The notes: a model not told the origin generated them from the letters alone. Positions 1 through 9,225 are shown, numbered from the stretch's first letter. The stretch is DNA of 64,000 nucleotides from Blastococcus sp. CT_GayMR19 (GCF_004570385.1 NZ_SPQL01000002.1:186001-250000), one strand, 5' to 3'. Program-made: numbers and translations.

Positions 1-311
<311 letters not shown>

Positions 312-407
312 ACGAAAGAGCACCTCAGGGATTTCGGGGATTCGGCGCTCTGGTGCGCCGACATCTGGTAACGGTCGCCGGCCCGGCGACCTTCCCAGGC
401 TACGCGC

Positions 408-752
408 TCAGCGCGCGGCCACCGCCGTCCGCGGCCGGTCGGCCACCCCGTAGGTGGCCGCCGCGGCAGCGATCGTGACCAGACTCACCGCGAGCCAGCC
501 CGGCAGTCCGACGCCGATCGCCAGGACATGGGCGAGGACGAAGGCGCCGACGTACAGCGCCCCGAGGCCCAGGGCGACCGCCCAGCCACGGCGCTGCACC
601 CACAGCCACGCGGCCGCCAGCCCGGCGACGGCGAAGACCGCACCACCCAGGGCGCGGACGCCGGTGCCCTGCGCGATGCCGAAGCCGGCGGCGAGCCCGG
701 CAGCGACGAGGACGGACGACGGGAAGCGGCGGGTGAGGGTCGCGGTCGACAT
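408..752 (-). CDS. Small integral membrane protein, unknown function
   Basis: A 114-residue protein beginning [13 protein letters not shown] and rich in Ala, Gly, Val and Leu, with about four hydrophobic segments, so probably a four-helix inner-membrane protein. No catalytic motif is visible and I do not recognise the family. The frame stays open upstream to 905, but the region before 752 is arginine-rich and overlaps palindromic repeats, so I prefer the ATG at 750-752; a second ATG at 774-776 is possible. It lies downstream of typA's start on the same strand, with about 100 bp between them. Confidence 0.6.
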   Translation of the reverse strand: MSTATLTRRFPSSVLVAAGLAAGFGIAQGTGVRALGGAVFAVAGLAAAWLWVQRRGWAVALGLGALYVGAFVLAHVLAIGVGLPGWLAVSLVTIAAAAATYGVADRPRTAVAAR

Positions 753-844
753 GTCGCCCAGTCTCCCCGACGACATGTCGCCCGACCGCCGCTCGAGCGC
801 ACCGAGATCCGGGACGACATGTCGCTCGAGCGCACCGAGATCCG
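747..844. repeat. Three CGACATGTCG palindromes with a direct repeat
   Basis: The perfect 10-bp palindrome CGACATGTCG occurs at 747-756, 771-780 and 815-824. A 21-bp unit (gctcgagcgcaccgagatcc plus g) is repeated exactly at 791-811 and 824-844, a 33-bp period. The block overlaps the start codon of the small membrane protein gene. It could be an array of operator sites or a short repetitive element; nothing in the sequence decides between them. Confidence 0.8.
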
Positions 845-920
845 CCCGAGGGCGGTCTCGCGGGTCCCGGACACCGCGCTGAGGCGGATCTCGGCGACCG
901 ACCACACCCCGAAGACGCGA

Positions 921-952
921 CGAGGGCCCCGGGCGACTGCCCGGGGCCCTCG
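921..952. terminator. Strong GC-rich hairpin terminator after yceI
   Basis: Perfect 14-bp stem (921-934 and 939-952) with a 4-nt loop. It lies 18 bp beyond the yceI stop codon on the minus strand. There is no T-run, as is usual for intrinsic terminators of high-GC actinobacteria. Confidence 0.8.
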
Positions 953-970
953 TTCGGAGGTGCGGATCGA

Positions 971-1534
971 TCAGGCGGTGCGGAGCACGGCCTCGATCTC
1001 GAGCTCGACGTTGATCTTGTCGCCGACGACCACGCCGCCGCCGTCCATCGGCATGGCGATGTCGACACCGAACGCGTTGCGGGAGATCTCGGTCTTGGCC
1101 GAGAAGCCGGCGCGCGTGCCGCCGTAGGCGTCGGGACCGAAGCCGTTGAGCTCCAGCGCCAGGGTGACCGGCTTGGTGATGCCCTTGATCGTGAGGTCGC
1201 CTTCGACGGTCCAGTCGGCACCATCGGTGCGGACGCCGGTGGAGACGAACGTCATCTCGGTGTAGTTGCCCACGTCGAAGAAGTCGGCCGAGCGGATGTG
1301 CGCGTCGCGCTGCTCCTGGCGGGTGTCGATCGAGTCCATGTTGATGCGCGCGGTGACGGTCGACTGGGCCGGGTCCTCCGCGGTCACGAGCTCGCCGGAG
1401 AAGTCACGGAAGTAGCCACGGACCTTGCTGACCATCATGTGGCGGACGGAGAAACCGACCGTCGAGTGCGTGGCGTCGATGTCCCACGTGCCGACGACGT
1501 AGCCGGGGATCTGGATAGCGGTGGAGCTGGTCAT
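971..1534 (-). CDS. YceI family protein
   Basis: A 187-residue protein with the YceI lipocalin-like signature: an N-terminal GTWDIDATHSTVGFSVRHMMVSKVRG, then FDVGNYTEMTFVSTGV, a GDLTIKGITKPVTL stretch and a C-terminal DKINVELEIEA. Family knowledge: YceI proteins fold as a barrel that binds polyisoprenoid or other long-chain lipids. No signal peptide is visible, so it is probably cytoplasmic, as in many actinobacterial homologues. GGAGG lies 8 nt before the ATG. It is divergent from a MarR regulator whose likely operator sits between them, so it is probably the regulator's target. Confidence 0.92.
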   Translation of the reverse strand: MTSSTAIQIPGYVVGTWDIDATHSTVGFSVRHMMVSKVRGYFRDFSGELVTAEDPAQSTVTARINMDSIDTRQEQRDAHIRSADFFDVGNYTEMTFVSTGVRTDGADWTVEGDLTIKGITKPVTLALELNGFGPDAYGGTRAGFSAKTEISRNAFGVDIAMPMDGGGVVVGDKINVELEIEAVLRTA

Positions 1535-1585
1535 GTCGAATGCCTCCGAGTAGTTGAGCGCTTGACCTTCTGCTCGACCGTAGCG

Positions 1586-1603
1586 TAGTTGAAGACTGAA
1601 CTA
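1586..1603. promoter_or_regulatory. Candidate MarR operator between yceI and marR
   Basis: The inverted repeat TAGTT-N8-AACTA lies in the 90-bp divergent intergenic region, 22 bp before the marR start. It is the only clear dyad there and has the size of a MarR-dimer site. Assignment is by position and symmetry only. Confidence 0.5.
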
Positions 1604-1624
1604 TTCCGCCAGTAGTCTGGAGGC

Positions 1625-2119
1625 ATGTCCTCGCCGGTGTCGTCTGCATCACAGCCCACCCGTGCGCCGCGCTGGCTCGACGCCGACGAGCAGAAGGCGT
1701 GGCGCGCGTGGCTCTACAGCGCGCAGCTGCTCATGGACCGGCTCGACCGGGACCTGACGCACGAGACGGGGATCTCGCACGCGTACTACGAGATCCTTGT
1801 CGCTCTGTCGGAAACGCCCGGCCGGAAGCTGCGCATGAGCGAGCTGGCCGATCGGCTCCTCTCCTCGCGCAGTCGCCTCTCGCACGCGGTCTCCCGGCTG
1901 GAGGAGCGCGGCTGGGTGGTCCGGGAGCTCTGCCAGGACGACGGCCGGGGCCAGCTCGCCGTCCTGACCGACAACGGCTTCGCGGCACTGGAGGCGGCGG
2001 CGCCGATCCATGTGGAGAGCGTGCGCACCCACCTGTTCGACCAGCTCTCCCCCGCTCAGGTCGAGGCCATGCGCGACCTCGGCGAGACCCTCCTGCGGCA
2101 CCTCGACCCGCCGCGCTGA
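1625..2119 (+). CDS. MarR family transcriptional regulator
   Basis: A 164-residue winged-helix protein. Helices before the DNA-binding domain (RAWLYSAQLLMDRLDRDL) resemble MarR dimer helices. The HTH and wing follow as LRMSELADRLLSSRSRLSHAVSRLEERGWV and then a D-D-G-R-G wing tip. Family knowledge: MarR proteins bind palindromes as dimers and release DNA on binding a small ligand. It diverges from yceI with a TAGTT/AACTA dyad between the genes, suggesting autoregulation and control of yceI. No ligand can be inferred. Confidence 0.92.
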   Translation: MSSPVSSASQPTRAPRWLDADEQKAWRAWLYSAQLLMDRLDRDLTHETGISHAYYEILVALSETPGRKLRMSELADRLLSSRSRLSHAVSRLEERGWVVRELCQDDGRGQLAVLTDNGFAALEAAAPIHVESVRTHLFDQLSPAQVEAMRDLGETLLRHLDPPR

Positions 2120-2126
2120 CCTCGGC

Positions 2127-2819
2127 TCAGGCCGACTCGCGGGGTTCCATGGCGACCAGCCCGCTCCGGAAGGCGACGATCACCGCCTGCACCCGGTCGC
2201 GGACGCCGAGCTTCAGGAGCACCCGTGCCACGTGGGTCTTGACCGTCGCCTCTCCGACGAACAACCGGCCGGCGATCTCGGCGTTCGACAAGCCCTCGGC
2301 GAGCAGGACGAGGACCTCGCGCTCCCTCGCGGTCAGGTCCTCTAGCCCGGCCGGACGGACCGCCCCGGGCGGCGGAGGTCGCGCCGACGGTGCACCGGTG
2401 AACGCCGCGATCAGTCGCCGGGTGACCGACGGCGCCAGGAGCGCCTCCCCCGCGGCTGCCACCCGGATGGCGTGCGCGAGCTGGTCTGCCGGGACGTCCT
2501 TGAGCAGGAAGCCGCTGGCTCCCGCGCGGAGTGCCTCGTAGACGTGCTCGTCCACGTCGAAGGTGGTCAGGATGACGACCTTGCAGGCGGCCGGGTCGGG
2601 CCCGGTCAGCAGCTGCCGGGTGGCGGCCAATCCGTCGAGGCGGGGCATGCGGATGTCCATCAGGACGACGTCGGGCCGCAGCCGCCGGGCCTCCGTCAGC
2701 GCCTGCACCCCGTCGACCGCCGTGCCGACGACGGTGAGGTCGGGTTCGGCGTCCAGGATCATGCGCAGGCCGGTACGCACCAGCTCCTCGTCGTCCACCA
2801 CCAGCACGCGGATCGTCAT
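2127..2819 (-). CDS. NarL/FixJ-family response regulator
   Basis: A 230-residue protein with a receiver domain (D10 acidic pocket, phospho-acceptor D55 in VVLMDIRMPRLDG, conserved Lys in GFLLKDVP) and a C-terminal LuxR-type HTH around residues 165-225 (LTAREREVLVLLAEGLSNAEIAGRL... VKTHV). The ATG at 2817-2819 overlaps the end of the histidine kinase gene by 4 nt, so the pair is translationally coupled. Family knowledge: phosphorylation by the cognate DesK-like kinase activates DNA binding. The target genes are unknown; the neighbouring membrane protein at 4.1 kb is a candidate. Confidence 0.95.
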   Translation of the reverse strand: MTIRVLVVDDEELVRTGLRMILDAEPDLTVVGTAVDGVQALTEARRLRPDVVLMDIRMPRLDGLAATRQLLTGPDPAACKVVILTTFDVDEHVYEALRAGASGFLLKDVPADQLAHAIRVAAAGEALLAPSVTRRLIAAFTGAPSARPPPPGAVRPAGLEDLTAREREVLVLLAEGLSNAEIAGRLFVGEATVKTHVARVLLKLGVRDRVQAVIVAFRSGLVAMEPRESA

Positions 2820-3958
2820 ACCGGGACGCCGTCCACCGCGAGCCGCGCCCGCACCCGGTACCCGCCGCCGGGCAGGTTCCCGGTCTCGATCTCGCCGCCG
2901 TAGAGCGCCACCCGCTCGCGCATCCCTGCCTGACCGCGTCCCGGCTGCGGATCGCGCGCGCCGCGGCCGTCGTCGCAGACCTCCACCTCCAGCAGTCCTC
3001 GGGCGTGCCGCACGTGCACCCGTGCCGTCGCGGGCCCGGCGTGCTTGAGGATGTTGGTCAGCGCCTCCTGCACGATGCGGTACGCCGCGAGGTCGACCCC
3101 AGCCGGCAGGCCGGTCAGCTCTCCGACGGTCTCGAGCTCGACCGGCAGGCCGGCCGACCGGACGGCGGACACCAGGTCGTCGAGCCCGCGCAGGCTCGGC
3201 TGGGGCGTGACCGACCCGTCCTCCGGGCTGGTCAGCAGACCGAGCAGCCGGCGCATCTCGGCGAGGCCCTGTCGGCCGGAGCTCTCGATGGCCGACAGAG
3301 CCGCGCGCGCGGAGTCGGGCTCGTCGTCCACGGCCCGCCGGCCGGCCTGGGACTGGATGACGATCACGCCCATGCTGTGCGCGACCAGGTCGTGCAGCTC
3401 CCTGGCGATACGGGCACGCTCGTCCGCCACGGCCTGCGCGGCGTGCGCGGCGCGGTCCCGCTCGGCCCGGGCGGCCCGCGCGGCGAGGTCGGCGGTCTCC
3501 CGCCGCCGCGACCGGATCCAGCGCCCCAGCCCCCAGATTCCGGCGAGCACGAACCAGGCCGGCACCACGTCCTCGACGCGGTCCCCGGCGAGCAGCCTCG
3601 GGATGTCGCCGGACAGCACGGCCACGGCCGTCGCCACCGCACCGATCACGGCCGACCGGCGGTCGGCGTGCGCACCCACGGCGTAGAGCGCCAGGAGGAC
3701 GGCGAACCACGGCTGGAACGCCTCCCCGCCCAGCTCGAACTGCACCCAGGAGGCGCCGAGCGCGAGCAGCAGCACGAGGAGGGGGCGCTGCCGCCGCACG
3801 AACAACGGCACCGTGGCCACTGCCAGGAGCAGCGCGTGGACGGGACGGTCCCCGGCGAGGGCGCCCGACTCCGCCGTCCAGACCGAGACCTGCCCCGACA
3901 CCACCAGGACGGCGACCACGACGGCGGCCGCCGTCCCGCCGATCCTCGGCCAGTCCAT
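2816..3958 (-). CDS. DesK-type sensor histidine kinase (HisKA_3)
   Basis: A 380-residue membrane kinase. Residues 1 to about 150 hold five or so hydrophobic segments with almost no extracellular domain. A short coiled region leads to the dimerisation and phospho-acceptor motif RARIARELHDLVAHSMGV (His189). The HATPase domain shows the N-box-like AYRIVQEALTNILKHA and the G-box CDDGRGARDP...GMRERV. It overlaps the response regulator gene by 4 nt. With no periplasmic sensor domain, it probably senses a membrane or intramembrane state, as DesK-like kinases do. The signal is unknown. Confidence 0.95.
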   Translation of the reverse strand: MDWPRIGGTAAAVVVAVLVVSGQVSVWTAESGALAGDRPVHALLLAVATVPLFVRRQRPLLVLLLALGASWVQFELGGEAFQPWFAVLLALYAVGAHADRRSAVIGAVATAVAVLSGDIPRLLAGDRVEDVVPAWFVLAGIWGLGRWIRSRRRETADLAARAARAERDRAAHAAQAVADERARIARELHDLVAHSMGVIVIQSQAGRRAVDDEPDSARAALSAIESSGRQGLAEMRRLLGLLTSPEDGSVTPQPSLRGLDDLVSAVRSAGLPVELETVGELTGLPAGVDLAAYRIVQEALTNILKHAGPATARVHVRHARGLLEVEVCDDGRGARDPQPGRGQAGMRERVALYGGEIETGNLPGGGYRVRARLAVDGVPV

Positions 3959-4125
3959 GGCCGAACCGTAGCCAGCTCCCGCCTGTCCGGGATCCCCCTC
4001 ACGGCGGACTGTTCGCCCTGGAATCCCCCGGACGGTGGACGGTGGGGATCACTCTCGGGCCGGACGACGGCGTGCTGCCGGTCGACCACGCTTCTTCCCA
4101 GTTCGCCGCGACCGAGGAGACCGCC

Positions 4126-4758
4126 ATGACCGACCCCACCACCGCCGCCCGACGCCGCACGGGAGCTGCGGCCGTCGCCGCCGGGTTTCTGCTGGCTGCG
4201 TCCGTGGCCGCCGAACTCGTCCGGTCGGTGCAGACGTCCGACGGGAGCGTGACCGATCTGCCGGCCTTCGCCCTGATCCTGACCACCTGGGTCGCCGGTG
4301 CAGGGGCGCTGATCCTGGCACTGCTCGGCCTCGGCGGATCGCGGTCCGCGGCAGGTCCACTACCTCGTGCCGGCCGCATCGGCCGGGGATTCGCCCTCAC
4401 CGGAGCGGGCCTGCTGGCCGCCTTCGGCGTGTCCGGACTCGTCTCCGGCGTGCTCGCCGGCGCGCCCGCCGAGTGGACCTTCCTGCTCTTCGCGGTCGGC
4501 CTGCTCCTGTTCCTGGTGGCGTCCGTCCCGCTGGCGCTCGGGCTCCGGCGGGCCGGCGGCCTCGGCGGCTGGTGGGTCACCGCCCTGGTCGCCGGGGCCG
4601 GCGTGCTCGTCGGCCTGGGCGCCACGGCCGACCCGTGGCACGACCTCGGCCTGTTCGTCTTCTTCGCCGCCTGGGTCGCGCTGGGCCTGAGGCTGCTGAG
4701 GCGGCGGTCCGTTCCCGGGTCGGCTCCGCGCAGCCGGACGGGCGCGCGAGCCGTCTGA
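4126..4758 (+). CDS. Multi-pass membrane protein, unknown function
   Basis: A 210-residue protein starting MTDPTTAARRRTG, with about six hydrophobic segments and short loops. The ATG at 4126 has GAGGAG about 7 nt upstream, so it is preferred over the in-frame ATG at 4042. It diverges from the two-component system, with about 170 bp between the starts, a common arrangement for a sensor's target gene. No motifs indicate transport or catalysis. The gene ends at a perfect bidirectional hairpin. Confidence 0.75.
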   Translation: MTDPTTAARRRTGAAAVAAGFLLAASVAAELVRSVQTSDGSVTDLPAFALILTTWVAGAGALILALLGLGGSRSAAGPLPRAGRIGRGFALTGAGLLAAFGVSGLVSGVLAGAPAEWTFLLFAVGLLLFLVASVPLALGLRRAGGLGGWWVTALVAGAGVLVGLGATADPWHDLGLFVFFAAWVALGLRLLRRRSVPGSAPRSRTGARAV

Positions 4759-4764
4759 TCCGTC

Positions 4765-4803
4765 GGAGGTCGGGCGTGCAGAAGCCCTGGGCGCCCGACC
4801 TCC
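4765..4803. terminator. Bidirectional terminator between convergent genes
   Basis: A perfect 12-bp inverted repeat (4765-4776 and 4792-4803) separated by 15 nt, placed between two convergent stop codons about 47 bp apart. Confidence 0.75.
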
Positions 4804-4805
4804 GT

Positions 4806-5657
4806 TCAGGCGGTCCAGACCTCGGCGATGCGCACCGCGACCGAGGCGGCCTGCGCGCGGCCGGCCTCCGCCGACGGGGCACGCGCGGCGGGGTCGAGCA
4901 CGTTCCGGCCGATCGCCGTCCGGCTGCCCTGGTCGGGGGTGACGACGGCGACCCGGCTGACCATCCCGCTGACCTGGGCGTCGACGCTGGCCATCGGGCC
5001 GAATCCCCGCGGGATGGGGGCCAGGACGACGAGCCGGTCGTACCCCTGCGCGAGGTCGGCGTTGGCGGCCGACCGCATGCCGCCGTCGACGTAGCGGCGT
5101 CCGTCGATGGTGACCGGCGGGTAGACCCCCGGTACCGCGCAGCTCGCCGCCACAGCCGCGAGGAGGGGGACGCCGGAGTCGCGGTCGAAGGTGCGGAACT
5201 CGCCGGTGTGCGCGTCGACGGCCGTGACGACGAGCGCCCGCTCCGGCCAGTCCGTGCTGACCAGCCGCTCGCCGATCACGTCCAGCCGCTCCTGCTCGGG
5301 CGGGGTGAGGCCGGCCTTCTCCGCGGCGAGGGCGAGCGCACCGATCCGGCGGCGGAACTCGACGTCCTTCCCGCGGCTGCGGAGCATCGCCCAGCCGAAC
5401 TGGGCCAGGGTGGCCCGGTTGAGCCGGGCGGCCTTCTCGGCGGTCGCCGGCTCCAGCTGGCGCGCGTAGAGGGCGCCGAGTTCGGCCCCGCAGGTCAGTT
5501 GGGCACCCACCACCGAGCCCGCCGAGGTGCCGACCACCAGATCGGCGCCGGAGAGGTCCAGCCCGAGCTCCGCCAGACCGGCCACGAGGCCGATCTCCCA
5601 CGCGATGCCGGTGATACCACCGCCACCGAGGACGAGGGCGGTGCGCTGGTCGCTCAT
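4806..5657 (-). CDS. Patatin-like phospholipase
   Basis: A 283-residue protein with the patatin Ser-Asp dyad. The oxyanion glycine loop LGGGGITGIAWEIG is at residues 10-23, the nucleophile elbow G-T-S-A-G-S has Ser45, and a later DGGMRS supplies the catalytic Asp. There is no signal peptide or membrane anchor, so it is probably cytosolic or peripheral. Family knowledge: bacterial patatins hydrolyse phospholipid or acylglycerol esters; some are secreted effectors, but nothing here suggests that. It stands alone on the minus strand, with a hairpin just beyond its stop. Confidence 0.92.
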   Translation of the reverse strand: MSDQRTALVLGGGGITGIAWEIGLVAGLAELGLDLSGADLVVGTSAGSVVGAQLTCGAELGALYARQLEPATAEKAARLNRATLAQFGWAMLRSRGKDVEFRRRIGALALAAEKAGLTPPEQERLDVIGERLVSTDWPERALVVTAVDAHTGEFRTFDRDSGVPLLAAVAASCAVPGVYPPVTIDGRRYVDGGMRSAANADLAQGYDRLVVLAPIPRGFGPMASVDAQVSGMVSRVAVVTPDQGSRTAIGRNVLDPAARAPSAEAGRAQAASVAVRIAEVWTA

Positions 5658-5764
5658 CCGGCCATCCTCACACCCCGGCCTGGACCGATCGCGGAGGTCG
5701 GGCGGGTGACCCGAACGGGTGCGGCGCCGCGCAGCGGCCGGTTTCGCTCACTATCGTCCGCGGG

Positions 5765-6790
5765 GTGGGCAGCGAGTGGACCGGCATGGAGAACGAGCAC
5801 ACCGGCGTCGCGCTGGCCCACGTGGAGGAGTCACCGGTCCGGCAGGTCTACCGCCGGGTCGTCTTCGCGGCCGGCGTCCTCCTGCTCACGGTCGGGGTCA
5901 TCTACCTGGACCGGGACGGCTACCGGGACGGCGACGACGTCGGGCTGACGCTGCTCGACTCCTTCTACTACGCCACCGTCACCCTCTCGACCACCGGCTA
6001 CGGCGACATCACCCCGATCACCCCGACCGCGCGCCTGGTGAACATCCTGCTCATCACGCCGCTGCGCATCACCTTCCTTCTCATCCTCATCGGGACCACC
6101 CTCGAGGCGCTCACCGCGCGCTCGCGGGAGGAGTTCCGCATCCGTCGCTGGAGGTCCCGCGTGCGCCAGCACGTCATCGTGTGCGGCTACGGCACCAAGG
6201 GGCGCAGCGCCATCCGCTCCCTGCAGGCCAACGGCACACCGCTCGAGCAGATCGTCGTCGTCGACCCGGAGGCCCGGGCGATCGAGGAGGCGAACTCGCT
6301 CGGACTGCACGGCATCGTGGGGGACGCCGGGCGCACCGAGGTGCTCCGCCGGGCCCACGTCGAGCGGGCCCGCGCGGTGATCGTCGCCGCGAACCGGGAC
6401 GACGCCGCCGTGCTGATCACCCTCACGGTGCGGCAGCTCAACCCGAGCGTGCCGATCACCACCAGTGTCCGCGAGGAGGAGAACGCCAACCTGCTGCGGC
6501 AGTCGGGCGCCAACATGGTCATCACCACGTCGGCGACGTCCGGGCGGCTGCTGGGTCTGTCCACCGACGCACCGCGAGTGGTGGCCGTCGTCGAGGACCT
6601 GGTGACCGGCGGTCAGGGGCTGGACCTGCACCAGCGCACGGTGACCTCCAGCGAGGTGGGGCTCGGCCCCCGTTCGTTGCGCGACATCGTCCTGTCGGTC
6701 ACCCGTGGTGGGCGCACCCTGCGCTTCGACGACCCGCTGATCGGCACGCTGCAGCCCGAGGACGTCCTGGTCGTCGTCCGCTCGCACTGA
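5765..6790 (+). CDS. Two-TM potassium channel with RCK (TrkA-N/C) domain
   Basis: A 341-residue channel subunit. TM1 spans about residues 32-48, the pore helix and selectivity filter are YYATVTLSTTGYGD (T76-D81), and TM2 spans about 92-110. A cytosolic RCK domain follows, with a Rossmann start HVIVCGYGTKGRSAI, and a TrkA-C-like lobe ends the protein. This matches MthK/Kch-like channels gated by a cytosolic ligand. The GTG at 5765 is used; an in-frame ATG at 5786 would remove seven residues without affecting any domain. It is transcribed alone. Confidence 0.94.
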   Translation: MGSEWTGMENEHTGVALAHVEESPVRQVYRRVVFAAGVLLLTVGVIYLDRDGYRDGDDVGLTLLDSFYYATVTLSTTGYGDITPITPTARLVNILLITPLRITFLLILIGTTLEALTARSREEFRIRRWRSRVRQHVIVCGYGTKGRSAIRSLQANGTPLEQIVVVDPEARAIEEANSLGLHGIVGDAGRTEVLRRAHVERARAVIVAANRDDAAVLITLTVRQLNPSVPITTSVREEENANLLRQSGANMVITTSATSGRLLGLSTDAPRVVAVVEDLVTGGQGLDLHQRTVTSSEVGLGPRSLRDIVLSVTRGGRTLRFDDPLIGTLQPEDVLVVVRSH

Positions 6791-6915
6791 GCACATCGTC
6801 GGCCTACCGGCCGACACCGCGGCCATGAGCCGTTCCCCAGCTCCGGGGAGCCGCTGCGTCCTGCCTGCGCGGAACCCTCCGGGCCCCACTCGGCACGACA
6901 GTCCTCCGGACTTCC

Positions 6916-8433
6916 CTAGGGCCTCCGGACCCAGGTCACGGTGGGCTCGCCGCGGCCGCGCAGGACGACCTCCCCGTCGCGGGCCCAGTGCGCGCGCTCG
7001 GCGGGGGTCGTGGCGAGCACCGTCGGCTCGCTGGCCAGCGCCCGGCCGGGGTGCTCCTTGGCGAGGTCGGTGAGCCGCGCGGCCTCGTTCACCGGGTCGC
7101 CGATCACGGTGTACTCCAGCCGGCTGGCCGCGCCCACCTGACCGGCCCACGCCCGCCCGCACGCCACACCGACGCCGACGTCGACCTCGCCCGCGGCGGC
7201 GACCGCCTCGCAGATGCGCCGCGCCGCCCGCAGCGCGGCACCGGCCGGATCGTCGTGGTCGGTGGGCGCGCCGAACACGCACAGCGCCGCGTCGCCCTCG
7301 AACTTGTTCACCAGTCCCCCCTCGTCCTCGATCGTCTCGACGACCACCTGGAAGAAGCGGTTGAGCAGGCCCACCATCTCCTCCGGCCCGGTGCGCCGGA
7401 CGAGCGAGGTGGAGCCGGCGATGTCGACGAACAGGGCGGCGACCGTGCGCTCCTCACCGCCCAGCGACACCCCGGTGACCAGGGCCCGCTGGGCGACCGT
7501 CGTCCCGACGTGCCGGCCGAAGAGGTCGCGGAGCCGCTCCCGCTCGGCCAACCCGGCGGCCATCCGGTTGACGCCCTCCTGGAGCAGGCCGATCTCGCCG
7601 GCGTCGTCCACCACGACCGCGACGTCGTAGTCGCCCTCCCCCACCCGCGCGACCGCCCGCCGGAGATCCCGTAGCGGCTGACCCACGGCCCGGGCGGTGA
7701 GCAGCGTCGCCAGCACCCCGACGAGCAGGGCCACGATCACGAGGAAGACGACGGGAAGCTCGCCCGGCCCGCCGGGATTGCTGGGGTCGAGGTAGAGCAG
7801 GACGATCCCGAGCATCGGGACGCCGCTGGTCAGGCCCCAGGTGAGCAGCAGGCGCGGGCGGACCCCGAGCGTGAGGGTCCCGGCCGGGGGGTGCGCGGCG
7901 AGGGCGATCGCCGTGACGGACCGCGCGGCCCGCGCGACGAGCAGGTAGGTGACGCCGGCCGTGACGAGGCCGCCGAGCACCGTGGCGACCCCCGTGCGCA
8001 GCCCGACCCTCGGGTCGGGGAAGGAGAGTGCGGCGACGCTCCCCACGAGCACCGCGCCGACGAGCCAGATCAGCCCGGCGATGAGGGCGGTGTCCACCGG
8101 CAGGCGGAGGGCGAGCCCCGCCTCGTCGCTCGAGGGTTCGCGACCGGTCATCAGCCACCGGTTGGTGGCCCGCTGCCGCCGCAGACCGGCGACCGTCCCG
8201 GCGGGGAACGCGACGAGGAGGTAGGCGGCGACGGCGAGCAGGACGGGTGCGCGGCCGGTGTCCCCGCCGTCGTCCTCGACACCGAGCAGCAGGAGGACGA
8301 CGGTGATGACGCCAACCAGGTTGGCGACGACGACCAGGCCGACGATCGCCGGGACCGCGCTGCGTCCGCTGGGAGCCCAGGACGCGAGGACGCCGTCGCG
8401 GGGAACCGTCCGGGGCCCGCTCCCTGTCTCCAC
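6916..8433 (-). CDS. Membrane adenylate/guanylate cyclase with HAMP domain
   Basis: A 505-residue class III cyclase. The N-terminal half (about residues 25-260) carries several transmembrane helices. A HAMP domain with the VGQPLRDLRRAVARVGEGDYDV pattern leads into a catalytic domain. That domain contains TVAALFVDIAGSTSLVRRTGPEE (metal-binding Asp), VNKFEGDAALCVFGAP (second Asp) and a C-terminal VIGDPVNEAARLTDLAKEHPG. It resembles the mycobacterial Rv1318c/Rv3645-type HAMP cyclases. Family knowledge: it makes cAMP from ATP, with activity tuned by HAMP. It is monocistronic. Confidence 0.93.
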   Translation of the reverse strand: METGSGPRTVPRDGVLASWAPSGRSAVPAIVGLVVVANLVGVITVVLLLLGVEDDGGDTGRAPVLLAVAAYLLVAFPAGTVAGLRRQRATNRWLMTGREPSSDEAGLALRLPVDTALIAGLIWLVGAVLVGSVAALSFPDPRVGLRTGVATVLGGLVTAGVTYLLVARAARSVTAIALAAHPPAGTLTLGVRPRLLLTWGLTSGVPMLGIVLLYLDPSNPGGPGELPVVFLVIVALLVGVLATLLTARAVGQPLRDLRRAVARVGEGDYDVAVVVDDAGEIGLLQEGVNRMAAGLAERERLRDLFGRHVGTTVAQRALVTGVSLGGEERTVAALFVDIAGSTSLVRRTGPEEMVGLLNRFFQVVVETIEDEGGLVNKFEGDAALCVFGAPTDHDDPAGAALRAARRICEAVAAAGEVDVGVGVACGRAWAGQVGAASRLEYTVIGDPVNEAARLTDLAKEHPGRALASEPTVLATTPAERAHWARDGEVVLRGRGEPTVTWVRRP

Positions 8434-8440
8434 GCTCAGC

Positions 8441-8467
8441 GCGACGACCGCGACGACCGCGACGACC
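8441..8467. repeat. Tandem 9-bp repeat, three copies
   Basis: The unit gcgacgacc is repeated exactly three times, followed by a degenerate fourth copy, in the region just upstream of the cyclase start. It is probably simple-sequence slippage; no function is implied. Confidence 0.8.
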
Positions 8468-8579
8468 GCGGCGAGCCGGTCACGGCCGGGGTGCGCTGCG
8501 CTGTCACCCGTTCATGATCGCGGTTGGCCCGAGCGCCCGCCGTCCCTGTCCCCCGGGCGGGCGACGGTGCCCCGGCCGT

Positions 8580-9026
8580 TCACTGCCGTTCGAGCAGGGT
8601 CCGGAGCCTGGCCAGGTCGGCACGGTTCGCCCGCCGGACCGCTGCCGCCATGAACGGCGCGACGAGCCGCGAGAAGCCGGCCGGCCGCCCGCGGTTGCGC
8701 AGGGTCATCCGGGTGGTCTCCGGGTCCAGGGACTGCCAGGTGTACGTCGTCTCCATGGGGAACGGACCCTGCGCCGTCCGCATGACCAGCCGCTCGCCGG
8801 GGACCAGGTCGGTGACCTCGTAGGTGTAGGCCAGCCGCCGGCCGAGGAAGTTCGCGACGAAGTCCATCCGGGAGCCGACGGCGATCGGCGGCGGGGTCTG
8901 CCACTCGACGGAGGCGATGTTCGCGTACCACTCGGGGGCGTTCGTCGGGTCGCCCGCGTAGGCGGCGACCTCCGTCCGGGGACGGCGGATCGCCGTCTCG
9001 GTCACGACGTCGACGTCCCTGCTCAT
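8580..9026 (-). CDS. SRPBCC (START-like) family protein
   Basis: A 148-residue protein beginning MSRDVDVVTETAIRRPRTEV, with the usual SRPBCC pattern: DPTNAPEWYANIASVEW, then VGSRMDFVANFLGRRLAYTYEVTDLVPGERLVMRT and a strand-rich middle ending in a long C-terminal helix. Family knowledge: these helix-grip proteins bind hydrophobic ligands, and many are stress or polyketide-related. No catalytic residue is evident. The ATG at 9024-9026 has GGGAGAG just upstream, so the longer open frame is not used. Confidence 0.88.
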   Translation of the reverse strand: MSRDVDVVTETAIRRPRTEVAAYAGDPTNAPEWYANIASVEWQTPPPIAVGSRMDFVANFLGRRLAYTYEVTDLVPGERLVMRTAQGPFPMETTYTWQSLDPETTRMTLRNRGRPAGFSRLVAPFMAAAVRRANRADLARLRTLLERQ

Positions 9027-9225
9027 GCCTCTCCCGCCTGCACCTGGCGATTCTGCTCCCTGATCAGGACCGGACGAGGACCCCACACCCGATCCGGCGA
9101 ACGGTCGCGGCCAGGCCCGAGGATCCGGTCCCCGGGCTGACACCATCCGTGCAGACGGATCGCGCCATGCCTGCGCCCGCGAGGCTGCGAGGCGGGCTCG
9201 ACCTACGACGGGGAAGGACGGCCGA

